Shown: positions 1 through 11,071 of the stretch, in pieces
How the letters are laid out: every line of letters begins with the position of its first letter
Numbering within the stretch: position 1 is the first letter of the stretch
From: Podocnemis expansa
Lineage: Eukaryota; Chordata; Testudines; Podocnemididae
Length of the DNA: 64,000 nt
Assembly: GCA_007922195.1 (NCBI GenBank)
Contig: ML681990.1
Coordinates: forward strand, 35,967,109 to 36,031,108
Reading direction: 5' to 3'
Notes under the pieces: model-generated
Seen by the model: the letters and a program-made list of their open reading frames with translations, nothing else
Databases searched by the model: none
Told to the model about the DNA's origin: nothing
Program-made: the position numbers and the translations under genes

Positions 1-1325
1 ATACCAGAATATCAAAAATATCATGTAAAATGGATATTTTGTGAACTACTGGGCTGAAGTCTTAACACCTTCAACATTAACTTTTGTCAAACCAAACTAA
101 TAGCTTTCTGTGATGGGGTAGCAAGCCTTGTGGGAAGGTGGGAGGCAATAGATCTGGTGAATCTAGATTTTAGACTTTAGTAAGGCTTTTGATATGTTCT
201 CACATCATATTCTCATTAATGAACTGGGTAGGTACAAACTAGATGGAGCTACTATAAAATGGGTGAAAAATTGGTTGGATAACTGCTCCCAGAGAGTAGT
301 TATCAATGGTTCATAGTCATGCTGGAAGGGCATAATGAATAGGGTAGCATGGGGATCAGTTCTGAGTTCAGTTCTGTTCAGTATTTTTGTCAATGACTTA
401 GATGATGGCATAGAGAGTACACTTATAAGTTTGCTGAGGATACCAAGCTAGGAGGGGTTGCAAGTGCTTTGGAGAATAGGATCACAATTCAAAATGATTT
501 GGACAAACAGGTGAAATAGTCTGAGGTAAACGGAATAACAGTGAATGAAGACAAGTACAAAGTACTCCACTTCAGAAAGAAAAATCCATTGCACATATAC
601 CAAGTGGGCAATGACTGCTTAGGAAGGAGTACTGAGGAAAGGGATCTAGGTGTCATAGTGGAGCACAAATTAAATGAGTCAACAGTATAATACTGTTGAT
701 TTAACCAAAAAAAAAAAAACCAAAAAAACCCCACAACCAAAAAAAACCCCCCACCATTCTGAGATATATCAACAGGAGTATTGTAAGTAAGACATGAGAA
801 GTAATTCTTCTGCTCTACTCCACCCTGATCAGGTCTCAACTGGCGTATTGTGTCCAGTTTTGGGTGCTTCATTTCAGGAAAGATGTGGACAAATTGGAGA
901 GAGTCCAGAGAAAAGCAACATGAATGATTAGAGGTCTGGAACACTTGACTTATGAGTGAAGATTGAAAGAGCGGGGTTTGTTCAGTCTAGAAAAAAGACC
1001 GAGAGGGGACAAGTTTTCAAGTATCTAAGAGGTTGTCATGAGGAAGAGGAGGAGGGGAAAAACTGTTCTTTATTGCTGATGATAGGACAAGAAGCAAAGG
1101 ATGTAAATTATAGCACAGGAGGTTTAGGTTGGACATAAGGAAAAATTTTCTGTCAGAGTGATTAACCACTGGAATAAATAGCCTCGGCAGGTTGTGGAAT
1201 CCTCATCATTAGGAGTTTTTAATTAGACAAGCACCTGTTAGAGATGGTTTAAGAGGGTACTTGGTCCTGCCATGAGTGCAGGGGACTGGACTGGATGACT
1301 TCCCATGGTCCTTCCAATTTCTATG
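1..1325 (+). mobile_element. Degraded CR1 LINE, RT domain to 3' tail
   Basis: Runs in from the window edge. Around 181-240 the DNA reads as the RT 'SKAFD' block, and around 421-450 as the catalytic-site region, where the usual FADD reads as F-A-E-D (active site lost). The later part covers the conserved CR1 ORF2 C-terminus, and the copy ends near 1325 with the GGACTGGACTGGATGACTTC tail typical of CR1. Many stops and frameshifts; an A/C-rich tract sits at 705-754. An old dead copy. Confidence 0.85.
705..754. repeat. A/C-rich low-complexity tract
   Basis: Runs of A broken by short C blocks inside the CR1 copy. Probably microsatellite growth; on the other strand it gives a meaningless W/F-rich reading frame. 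Confidence 0.8.
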
Positions 1326-2046
1326 ATTACCCTCCTGTGCAGATACAGATGCTCCTATTTTCTTTGCCCTCTTCCAAACTCTGGGTTTATCATTGAGTAT
1401 TCTGACATTACTAATGCCTATAATGCATTTTCAAATTAAAACCAATTGACTGGAAACACCTCAGGTAGTGTGGCTGCCCTTTTTCACAGATCTGACCACT
1501 TTTGTGCTCTCATTCTAGTATTTGTTTGATTTAAACACACTTCCTTTGTTTTCTAGTTATTCATCATTCACTTTGTTTTGTGGAGTTCTGATCCTCTGTT
1601 CAACCTCAGATCCATCAAGCAACGCTTCTGCCATGCAATAAATTTAGCTTGTACACTCTGAACTTGACCTCCTTCTGATTCTTCTGTCTCCTTGTTTGGG
1701 TATCTTTCAGTGCCTTAAGAAGAAAGAATTGGCAGCTAATGAACAAAAAATGTCAGTACATTACCATTGGTCCCCCAAATTTGCTGTACTATGGGGCTTG
1801 TGCCTGCTAGATGACTAAGGAAGTAATAGTCTGAGATTTTGTGTGGCATCTGATGTAAAATGCCTGTCTGACTACTAGCCCAGTTAATTAACAGCCAAGT
1901 GGTCATTATTCAACAATAATCAGCTTTCTATAGGCTCTGTGGCTTTGGTCCATCAGTATCCTCTGTTTTCACCTGATTACTTACTCTGCCATGTGAGGAC
2001 TATTCTATAGGCCTCAAGAGGATTTATAGTGGATTCTTAAAAATAA
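1326..2046. other. Unassigned non-coding stretch
   Basis: AT-rich single-copy-looking sequence between a CR1 and a short dispersed repeat. I see no coding potential, RNA gene or repeat signature. Confidence 0.4.
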
Positions 2047-2134
2047 AGAAGGAGTCATGTGGCATTTAGATTAAGAAATTTATTTATTGCATCAGCTTTT
2101 GTGGGAGAAAAATCCCACTTTGTCAGATGCTTTG
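2047..2134 (-). repeat. Dispersed 'GATGAAGTGGG' repeat, minus copy
   Basis: Reverse complement of a widespread sauropsid retroposon tail, read as (CATCTGA)-GAAGTGGG-TTCT-CCCAC-AAAGC-TGATGCAATAAATAAAT-CTTAGTC-AAATGCCACATGACTCC. It matches the copies at 10396, 34891, 35081 and 54346. I do not name the family, though it behaves like a SINE or LINE 3' tail. Confidence 0.65.
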
Positions 2135-2964
2135 GAGATAGAACTTAAAAATAAGGGGCTTTCTGGCAATAAGCAGAGACTCTAATTAAAGAACTTGACA
2201 ATTCCCAACTCCTGCAGTGAGGTTGAAGAATACTTTTAAAATATAAATCCAACATCGAGGACCACAGACAAGACTTGTTCTGACAAGGAGCCCTACTTTT
2301 AAAAACAAAAGGCTTTTTTTTTCCTTATCCTAGAAGAGGTATAGACAGGATGCTGCTCTTAGCTGTCCCCATCCCTAGCCCCCTAAGCTGAAGTGTGAGA
2401 ATCAGTCACCTAGAGATGAGATCCTCCACCAGCAGAGGTGTGCCTCATTGCTATGGGCAATGAAGAAGAAGAAGATGAAGAGAGATCTCAATCTGGCCTT
2501 AGTGTGTAACTCAGTGATTGCCTACCTCTTTAGGTAGGCATCTTTCCTATAGATGATTCATACTGTGAAAACTGTAAATGGCAAAAAGGAGTCCACTTAA
2601 AGAGAAACATGAAGACCTTTAAGGTTAAAATTAGCCCTTACCTGGGCAACTGCCATTAATCTCAATGGGAGTTTTATCATTTTACTCCAGTCCTGAATTT
2701 GATCCATAATGTTATCTACCGAAGCCAGCATTTCAAGTAGCTCTAGGGTGAGGGCCATGTTAGCATGAACCAAGAAGGATATGAACTGCTTGTCAATAGA
2801 AGATTAACTTGACGCACATGATAAAGGAAAACTGATTTTTGGAAGGCAAAGCTGGAGTGATTGGTCCAAGTGCTCAGATATGTGGCTAAAAGCATGTTTC
2901 TTTTCCCATCTGCATCATCTAATACTTTGCTAACAATGGCCACCACAATAAGAGCCTCACAAAA
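2135..2964. other. Unassigned; one short CCAAATTC-type inverted element
   Basis: Mostly featureless. At about 2630-2710 a short stretch has imperfectly complementary ends (AAATTAGCCC... and ...CTGAATTTGATCC), resembling the pieces at 4726 and 6606. No coding signal. Confidence 0.35.
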
Positions 2965-3065
2965 ACTTTTTGAGATAGGGCGGTGACCATCTATTTTACA
3001 GATAAGGAACTGAGACTAAGTGACTTACCTAAAGGTCCCAAAGAAAGTTGGTGACTTAATGGAAT
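2965..3065 (+). repeat. Old L2/MIR-like fragment
   Basis: Contains the characteristic string 'ATTTTACAGATAAGGAACTGAG' in diverged form followed by AAGTGACTTACCTAAAGGTC, the pattern of L2/MIR-type tails. Too diverged to classify further. Confidence 0.5.
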
Positions 3066-3387
3066 TAATTTACTTTCTCTTCTGCCTCTCTTACTATATA
3101 TATATTCACGGTCTGAATCTGGCTATTTTTAAGTGAAAGGGGATCTTCATTTTTCTTTTCAGAGGTTTTTAACACTTGTTTTATTTCCATGTCAGTTTTG
3201 TTTTTCCAAGAGACACTTGGGCCTGTGACATTAAACTTCTAGGATGGGTGGGGTACATTAGTCTCACGGACAAAGGGATCAAGACTAGGTATAACAAATT
3301 TCTGAAAGTCATCAATTACATTTTTTTTTTTAAACCATGTTTTGTTTCCCAGTGTACAGATTTAGATATTCAAGGGCCACATTTATA

Positions 3388-3645
3388 TAGCAATGGACTT
3401 AAATTACAGCAAGGGAAGTTTAGGTTAGACATTATGAAAAAATTCCTAACTGTCAGGGTGATTAGCCACTGGAATAAATTACCAAGGCAGGTTGTAGAAT
3501 CTCCATCACCGGAAGTTTTTAAGAGCAGGTTAGACAAACACCTGTCAGGGATGATTTAAAGAGGATATTTGGTCCTGCCATGAGTGCAAGGGGCTGGACT
3601 TAACGACCTCCCATGGTCCCTTCCAGGTTCTAAGATTGTCATTTA
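3388..3645 (+). mobile_element. CR1 LINE 3' fragment
   Basis: Encodes the diverged end of ORF2 (reads KFRLDIMKKFLTVRVISHWN, then KLPRQVVESPSPEVFKSRLD), then a 3' UTR with GGGCTGGACTTAACGACCTC and the terminal TTCTAAGAT. 5' truncated and dead. Confidence 0.85.
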
Positions 3646-3844
3646 ACCATCTACTCTTCATTTCTTTATCTCAAAATCTGCTTCCTTTACTGTTGCAGTT
3701 TTACTCCAGACCTAGGGCGTGTGAAATTGACAGAGAATTAATTCATAGACAAGACTTGTGGCAGCTTGCTGGCAACAGTGCATGTTGTGGAAAAGAATTT
3801 TGGAATCAGGCTGAAACCAGAACACAAGAGAGGCCATACGCTTG

Positions 3845-4031
3845 GACTTGGGTCAATGGTCTCTATAGCTCAGTATCCTGTCTTTTAACAGTGGATTATT
3901 GCAGATGCTTCAGAGCGGGAACCAGAACAGGGCAATTTAATAAACAATCTGTTGTCCAGATCCAGTTTCTGGGAGTCAGAGGCTTAGGGATACCCAGAAT
4001 ATGGAATGGTGTCCCAGATCATCTTGGGTCA
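3845..4031 (-). mobile_element. Older CR1 (L3-like) tail, minus strand
   Basis: On the minus strand this matches the end region of the older CR1 copy at 20.9-23.7 kb (CCAAGATGATCTGGGACACC, then blocks reading as GTTTCTGGGAGTCAGAGG on plus). The plus strand carries CTATAGCTCAGTATCCTGTC, complement of the 'GATACTGAGCTAGATGAACC' tail seen at 23668. It abuts a plus-strand CR1 tail at 4032. Confidence 0.65.
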
Positions 4032-4112
4032 TAGTCATAGTCCTGCCATGAGTGCAGAGTACTGGACTGAATGACCTGTCATGGTTCCTTCAAGTTTCTA
4101 TGATTCCATGAT
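4032..4112 (+). mobile_element. CR1 LINE 3' tail fragment
   Basis: About 80 bp of CR1 3' UTR (CCTGCCATGAGTGCAGAGTA, then GACTGAATGACC) ending TTTCTATGATTCCATGA. Severely 5' truncated. Confidence 0.8.
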
Positions 4113-4360
4113 AACACATGAAAAACAAAGAATATGAAAAGTAAGCCGCATGAAGTATTTCTATTGGTAGTTCAGGTCTCAGAATGTAGTCTGATACTGT
4201 AAATCTCCGTGAATGTATTTTACAGTAACTCATGAAATACAGCAGGACAGAAAATCCACTAATCTGTGAAATCAGAGGTTTAGAGGTCAATGGACTATTC
4301 TTGCAAAAGAAAGCAGCAGATATATTCAGGAAACCTGTTTGTTTAATACTATCAAGTTGT

Positions 4361-4490
4361 ATTTATTTGTATTATTGTAACATCTAAGAGCCCCAGTCAT
4401 TGACTAAGACCCCACTGTGTTACGTGCTGAACAGAGAACAGAAAGATGGTCACTGGTCCAAAGAGTTCCAGTGTAAACAAGAGTAAAACT
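4361..4490 (+). repeat. Ancient dispersed repeat ('GAGCCCCAGTCA' family)
   Basis: Contains ATCTAAGAGCCCCAGTCATT, then GACCCCACTGTGTTACGTGC and CAAAGAGTTCCAGTGTAA. The same family occurs reversed at 5612-5705 (GTACAGCACCTAGCACAAAG). Probably an old CR1/L2-related tail; exact family not determined. Confidence 0.5.
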
Positions 4491-5600
4491 AGGTCTTAAG
4501 TAACTGAAGTATGAATATTATGCACAATAAGAGCACATAATCTTCTATCACTCCTCTGATTTTATTATATTCATAGAAACTTATTCCTGTCACTGAAGAC
4601 AGTGGTGGTTTAGTGCTGCAAACTTTCTAAAGCTCTTTTAAAGAGAGTTGTTTTTTGCTTTGTTTCTGAAGGGTTTTATCAAAGTATAGAGGTCTTGTGC
4701 AAGCTTTAAAAAAATGCAGATAGTGGGCCAAATTCAGTAAAGAGATATGAGTTACACCTCCGTAAGCAAGTGACTATTCGTGCTTAGTATATAGAGAGGT
4801 TTGGAGGCATTGGTCTTACCAGTTTACATTGACTGGGTCAGCTTTATCCCTGGTGCAATTCAATCAAAACCAGTGGAATTGTACCAGGGAGAAATTTGAT
4901 TCACTTCTTTAGAATCATTTAATATTATTTCCAGGTTTAACAGCTGTTCTACAAACCCCTTTCTCTTGAGTACAGCTAGTATTTCCAACTTGAGTCAGTT
5001 GCTCTACTTTCCTCATGCTGGATGTAACTCAAAAAAAAGTGCCTCCTGCAAAACCTGTGTCTCAGTCAAAGTTCACTTGCATGAAGTATTGGGTGTGGTG
5101 CTGTGAAACCACCACTGTGGTACCCAGTGCTGAGTTCTGCTGCTTTCTCAGCCTGCAGCTATGACTAGCAGTCTTAGTAATCGCACATGGTTGTGTGCAA
5201 ATGAATCTATTTAAGCATATCCATATAAAGAGTGTTTGCAGGGTTGTTTGGTTTGGTTTTGTTTGTTTGGTAGCACATGCAGCTCTGATTTCTTCTTGGA
5301 GCTCATGCTACTGCAAAGCACAGTAGATAAATGTTAAAGAATACTTCACTGTGCTACTTACTGTACATGTATTTTATAGGACAGGTTACTGGAATTCTTG
5401 ACTCAAAATAGGAGCAAGGCTTTCCACGGAACATTTCTGATCATGTCTAAAAGTCGTGTCGACTGCTTATGTTCTGGGAAAGAAAAACTGATCTTAAGAG
5501 AAGATTATACCAGCTGCCACTCTTTGCAGCCAACTTGAAAGGTCACAGGCTTGAAATATGTATTGACATGTATGCACTAAAACACTGGAATTTTAACATC
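4491..5600. other. Mostly unassigned; inverted-repeat element near 4726-4925
   Basis: At 4726-4925 the ends read GGGCCAAATTCAGTAAAG and GGGAGAAATTTGATTC, roughly complementary, with central GTACCAGGG/CCCTGGTGC words. This fits a small decayed palindromic DNA element. The rest shows no coding or repeat signature. Confidence 0.35.
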
Positions 5601-5611
5601 GAAACTCCTAA

Positions 5612-5705
5612 TAATTAGCATGTTTGTACAGCACCTAGCACAAAGGGGTTTTGGTCCATGGCTGGAGATTCTAGGCACTACAGTGATATAAATCATAGTA
5701 ATCAT
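5612..5705 (-). repeat. Ancient dispersed repeat, opposite orientation to 4361 copy
   Basis: TTGTACAGCACCTAGCACAA, then GGTCCATGGCTGGAGATTCT and TAGGCACTACAGTGATATAA: complement of the family seen at 4361-4490. Old and diverged. Confidence 0.5.
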
Positions 5706-6458
5706 CTTGCTACATATCATCTCTGATATCATTAGTGTGTGAGCTAAATGGAATTTTCTCAGCTTAGTTTCCTTTCTCTAATAAGCTAATCTAGACATTC
5801 AATGCTTACATGCTAAAATATGACTGGCTTGAAACCCAGTATCTGGAATGTTCATCATTAGGAGGGTGGATGATAGCCATTTATTGATAGCGGCCCCCTG
5901 CTTCTGCCGGCCTGTGTTGGGACCTTTCAGCAACATCATTTGAATTAAAAGTAGATGCAGAAATGTCAATGTCAACACTTTCAGTATATTATAAGTGTCA
6001 TGATTTCTGGGAATGGGCTGCCCCATCAGTCCAGATGCAATTGTTTGAGCAGCCCCATATACATGACCTTGTGCCAAGTGTGGTGTTCAGTATTGTTCCT
6101 CTCTTTCATCTTTCCCTTAGATGGCTGCAATTTTAACAAACTTCATCTCAGAGAGATGTTGAGTTGGCATGTATGTGCATGTACACTTCTGCATGTGCAT
6201 CTACTAGTCCCCACATGTAGTATGACCATGTGAATTGAGGGCTACAAATTCAGTATATGCATCACCACCCTTCAGTGTTTCCTAGCTGAGTTCTATTATT
6301 ATTGGTGCGTTGGAAATGTCCACAAGTCACCAGATAGCGCAGAAAAGAGTAGAACTTCCAGTGATTCCTTTCTTGGTGATCAGAAAAGATGAGACTAAGT
6401 CCTGTCTGGAACTGGTTCCATATGCCTAGGGTTTTATGACCCTCATCACTGCCGCATC

Positions 6459-6586
6459 TAAATTCTTGCCCAAATCCCACAGAATAATTTTTTTCCTGGT
6501 AATTCAGATGCTTGAGGTTGTTTTGACAGCCACTCATAAGGGTGAGGCAAGTAAATGAGGTGTGTGTTTAAGGTTAGGTCAAATAG
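6459..6586. repeat. Second copy of the leader-like repeat at 20427
   Basis: Near-match to 20427-20560: both have AAATTCTTGCCCAAATCCC, a short T-rich run, TTTTGACAGCCACTCA, then GGGTGAGGCAAGTAAAT and GGTGTGTG. At 20.4 kb it follows an LTR and a primer-site-like sequence, so both may be retroviral leader sequence. Confidence 0.6.
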
Positions 6587-6589
6587 TAT

Positions 6590-8888
6590 TTTTTATGGAT
6601 ACAGGACCAAATTCCTGTTAATGTAACTCTATGATGTCAGTGGGATTAGACAGAGAATGAATCTGGCCCATGCTATGGAAGCTCCAGAGGCAGGAAGAAC
6701 ATTAAGAACAACAGCATTGGAAGAGGTGTTGTCATATGCTTGTTGGTACCTCTGCCCAGATGATAGACAAGAACAATAATTTTGGACTGATAGCCTCAAA
6801 TTCCAGACCATGAATAACAGCCCTGGAGTTTAACCTGGAAGTTTTAATTATCTCCATTCTATAGTGTGTCTTTGTGTTTAAAATATGAGCAAATTTTGAT
6901 CTTTTTCACTATGCCAAGGTTGCAAAAGGAAAGCAGTATAATAGATCTGTTTTCTTCTATTAGTGTAAAGCAATCACAGAAGCTGTGTATGTGACCATGA
7001 GGAAAACAGTATTTTTGTTTTGTGCACCTAATTGACATATTAAGCATGTTAATAGATTACTATGGTAACTAAAAGTATCCAGTAATTATGTTGAAAGCAG
7101 AAGACGTTGTGCTTGTCCTGTTCATGGTGTTGAAGGAAACACTTTTATTTGAAGAATCCTTTACAATCATCCTCAGATAGCCATAAGAGGAAGCTGTGAA
7201 AGCCAGCTGCTATTTAAGAAGGTTGTACCAGCCACCAACAGTCTACACTGGACTTCTTTTGACTCTTCGACTTTTTGAGAACTCTCCACTTTTACCCACT
7301 CTGATGTAAGGCTGTAACCAGCTTATAATGTCTATGTGCAGGGGCAGACTGGGGGAAAAACCAAAAAATCCCTGCCAAATATTCAATATGTTGTAGACCT
7401 TTCATGTACGTCATGGGAGCTACATCAATACAAGTGAATCCTAATGTGTTGGGGCTGCTATGTTTCTCGATACCTGTAGCACTCTGAGCGTTCTGGTTCA
7501 GGTTTTCCCATCTGCTCCTGATTTTAGTAATAAAGAAATATTGACCTACTCTCCATGAAGTTCATTAATGTATCTACTAGCCTTGCAGAGTGAGTTTTAT
7601 AAAACTGGGTGTGGTAATTGAGAATAGATGCAAGGTTAGTTTTCAGTGTAGGACTTTGCTACAGGACACCACAGTATCTCTAACAAACAAGGGGTACCTC
7701 TGTGTTTTGGATGTGATTGTGAAGGTGCTAATCTAACTCTCTGACCCATTTCAGTCATCCCCCAGCATTCAAACCTCATGAAATTGTTTTAAAAAAACCC
7801 CTTGGGTTCACTTTATTTGCCTGCTAATCTTTGAGCTTTTAGGATTCAAGCATTTCTCTACATCCATGAAACGTAGAGCCTTTTCTGTATAAAAGCTAAG
7901 ACCCTCATAGCTCCCATTGGTCCAGGAGCTGGAGCTTTAAAAAAAGCCAAATCTTCAAAAGACTTGTGATACAAATTGTGAGAGTTAGCAACACTGCTTA
8001 CTCACAACATGTGCATTTCAGGAGCAATTCCCATGTTTTATGTCTAAATATGTAATGGACTGCTGGGCCAACTACTGGGCAGTTTTGGAGGTAAATGCGA
8101 GGTGGAGTACTTTATAACTAAAAACCCAAAGGAGAAAGACTAATGAAAGACTAGGAGAGCCCAAAGAGTTGTGATCATGGTAGGAAGTACCCATGGATTT
8201 AAAAGGATTTTCAAGCCTATTCAAAATCCATTTTCTTTTGAGAGGCATTTTTAGGCCTATGCATGAGGGGTAACTGCTACCTAAGTATGGAGGCTTCCTG
8301 TTCAAAAGCCAGCATTTGCCAGCTTACAACACCACATGATCTGAAATACCTGACCATTTGCCTTCATTTAAGCCACTCACAAGCCAAGTGATTTGTATAA
8401 TAATGTGCTGTGGTTGCTGTTTAACAGGGTAAATATACTGTGATGTTTTTATCCCCTGTCAAAGCCTTGAGCCTTAAACTGGCCAATTCCTGTCTCTAAT
8501 AGATAATTACGGTTCATACACATTGTTTTCAGTTGAGAAAGAAATTATGGTGCTTTGCAAGGAAATGATATTCTAAGTTTTGTGTAATTCATTTTGTGAG
8601 CGTATCAGTTTCCTTAAACAGGAAATGCAAGATGTAAAAGTCTACTATGACTAAGTAGCAATTCTCAACGTGAAAGAGAAGAGGCCTTTCCAACGTCTGA
8701 GCTTCCAACAGAAATGAAGTAGGAAGTACAATCTTTTATTATTAAGTGTATGTACTGCATTAGTAAGTGTATAGGCAATGAAACTAGCTCTTTATTCATG
8801 AACAAGTCCATACAATTGGTGATTAGATCATTTATCTGCATTTTGTTTTGCACTAAGATGGTCTGTTTACCCATGGGGCAGAACAATG
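6590..8888. other. Unassigned non-coding stretch
   Basis: No coding block, RNA gene or clear transposon. A short CCAAATTC/GAATCTGGCCC inverted piece lies at about 6606-6672. Short reading frames here have no family-like composition. Confidence 0.4.
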
Positions 8889-8896
8889 AGCTAAAT

Positions 8897-9153
8897 CACT
8901 GTTTTCCAAAATGTGTTCCATGGAACACTGGTGTTGTGCGTCATGTGAATAGGTGTTCTGTGGAAAAAAAAATTGATGATAGTGATATTTTTCCTTCTAA
9001 CTCTTTTAAAGCAACTTTTGAACAATATATGTAGCGATTTTTCAGTATGATCCCCACCCCTCACCTCCCCAGACCAGCAGGTACCATATGTGTTCCACCA
9101 ATATATTCCAAGCCCAAAAGTGTTTCATGGCCAAATTAGTTTGGGAAATGCTG
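8897..9153. mobile_element. Small hAT-like element, 257 bp
   Basis: Ends CACTGTTTTCC and GGGAAATGCTG are imperfect inverted repeats of the CAGTG... type. Flanks AGCTAAAT (8889-8896) and ATCTAAAT (9154-9161) match at 7 of 8 positions, as expected for a hAT 8 bp target duplication. No transposase; non-autonomous. Confidence 0.7.
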
Positions 9154-9479
9154 ATCTAAATGGATGCATTCAAATGGCACTGCCTCTACTTAACCTACTG
9201 TGAAACTGCTGGTTTATGTGTCAGTTTACACATTCATCCTGCTGAAGTGGAGAATAGCAAGTTGCATCTCTGGCATGCTTGCTACACTGCCAGTCTTACA
9301 GCACTATTTGGCTGATCACTCTGGGGATACTTACAGTACATTCAGGTTATCCTGGAAAAACCATAATATTGGGCCCCCATTCATTGGTGAAATGGGTTGT
9401 GAAGAAAATGAAAAACACCTCTATTTTAACATATGATGGAGATGCAGCATAATCTAGTGCAGTGTTTCTCAACCATTTT

Positions 9480-9834
9480 GGCTATGTCTACACTACCAAA
9501 TTAGTCTGATCTAATTTAGCCCATGGCCACACTAGCCTTTCCCTAGTCCAAACTAAGAAATTTCTTAGTTCAGACTAAGGAAAGCTTAGTTTGAAGTTGC
9601 AAGTACTGTGGTTAGTCTGGACTTATGTGCTTAGTTCAAAATTCAGTTTGAACTAGGTGTGGGCAAGACCTGGACTAAGGCTTACTTTGAACTCAAGAAG
9701 TTTGAACTAAGCTGGTTAGTTCGAACTAACCATGTGTTCTAGTTTGAACCAAGCTCAGTTAGTTCAAACTAAGCTCAAACTTCTCAGTTCTGACTAATGA
9801 GTCCGAGCGAACTTTGGTATATGTAGACATAGCC
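9480..9834. mobile_element. Palindromic-core MITE M1 (AGTTCGAACT type)
   Basis: Left end GGCTATGTCTACACTACC, right end TATGTAGACATAGCC: complementary. Flanked by TTT on both sides. The interior is made of alternating AGTTCGAAC, AGTTTGAACTA and TTAGTTCAAACTA words, all self-complementary or complementary to each other. A stub with a hAT-type end (CAGTGTTTCTCAACC, 9460-9479) lies just left. Non-coding; PIF/Harbinger-like by end sequence and 3 bp A/T duplication (inference). Confidence 0.8.
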
Positions 9835-9862
9835 TTTGATGCCAGAGACTAGCTTCCTATAC

Positions 9863-10040
9863 CAGTGGTTCTCAACCGCTGTGTCAGACCACATTACTGT
9901 ATCACCTCACACTGGTAATTGTGTTGTGGAAAATCAGGGCCATGGGCTGGATTTGGGCTGTGGAGGTGGACTGTTATGTGCTGCAGGGTTGCGATATGCC
10001 GCTAAGTGTGTCACGGCCTGCAAAAGGTTGAGAATCACAG
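9863..10040. mobile_element. Small hAT element, 178 bp
   Basis: Ends CAGTGGTTCTCAACC and GGTTGAGAATCACAG are inverted repeats. Flanks TCCTATAC (9855-9862) and TCCTATAT (10041-10048) match at 7 of 8. Related in sequence to the insert at 63415. No coding capacity. Confidence 0.8.
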
Positions 10041-10395
10041 TCCTATATGGTGTCAGGGAGATATCAGGCTTCTTATGCTGTGCCAGGGAGATCTCAGGGA
10101 TCAGTACCCATTCATAGACCGGTCACCGAGAAATACTGAATACCAGGTCAAGGAGTCAAAGAGAAGCTGCTGAGATTGAATTTATTTGCAAATTTGATTG
10201 CATTATTTCAGGACAAATAGGGACATTGGATTTTTCTCTCATTACAAGTGATTTGACCTCATCTTCCTCTGAATGCTGTTTCCCAGTGCTTGAATCTTTA
10301 CAATGGTTTTGATTTGCTGTTACAGGCTGACCTGTTCCATGACTTATACTTCCATGCATTTGTTTCCTCCTATTGTGTAAGTTCCCCCCTCTTCA

Positions 10396-10488
10396 AAGCA
10401 TCTGATGAAGTGGGCTTTTCTCTCATGAAAGCTCATGCAATAAATAGAATTGTTAGTCTTTAAGTGCCACAGGATTCCTTGTTTGTTT
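10396..10488 (+). repeat. Dispersed 'GATGAAGTGGG' repeat, plus copy
   Basis: CATCTGATGAAGTGGGC, a short C/T spacer, ATGAAAGCTCATGCAATAAAT, then GTTAGTCTTTAAGTGCCACA and GGATTCC. This intact copy gives the empty-site reference for the M6 insertion at 54416. Confidence 0.7.
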
Positions 10489-10625
10489 CATAGAATCAGG
10501 TCACACTGAAACAGCAAATCAAAGCAGTTGTTAAGATTCAAACTCTGGGAAACAGCACATAGAGGAAGGCGAGCTCAAATCACCTGTTGTAATGGGAGAA
10601 GAATCCATAGTCACAATTATTCCTG

Positions 10626-10629
<4 letters not shown>

Positions 10630-10664
<35 letters not shown>
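10630..10664. repeat. (CA)n microsatellite
   Basis: About 17 uninterrupted CA dinucleotides. Confidence 0.95.
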
Positions 10665-10667
<3 letters not shown>

Positions 10668-10860
10668 AATTTGCATATCAGTTCCAATTCTGCTGTTTCT
10701 CTTTGAAGTCTTGATGTCCTGCTGACTTGCGTGAACACAATTTTTAACAATCACCAGAGTAATTAGGAAGATTGAAGTGCTCAGCTACTGATTTTTGAAT
10801 GTATATGTGTGGGGGCATTTCTGGCACATGATGGCATAAAATACCCCCCACAGCTTATAC

Positions 10861-11071
10861 CAGGGGTCTCAAACTCAAATCACCATGAGGGCTGCATGAG
10901 GACTAGTACAGGGTCACATGAGGACTAGTACGTTAGCCTGAGGGCTGCACCACTGAAACCTTTTTCATACAACAATATTGCAAATGTCGGTAGTGATAGT
11001 GTCCTTGGAGGCTGCAGGAAATAACTTTAGGGGCCGCATGCTGCCTGCGGGCTGTGTGTTTGAGACCTCTG
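10861..11071. mobile_element. Small hAT-like element, 211 bp
   Basis: Ends CAGGGGTCTCAAACTC and GTGTTTGAGACCTCTG are inverted repeats of the hAT type. Flanking octamers GCTTATAC and CCTTGTAA agree at only 5 of 8, so the duplication is decayed. Interior rich in GAGGGCTGCA-type words; non-coding. Confidence 0.65.

Noticed and set aside
9480..9834. Regularly spaced repeats as a CRISPR-like array
   Set aside because: Words are short, overlapping and palindromic without unique spacers; the context is a eukaryotic MITE.
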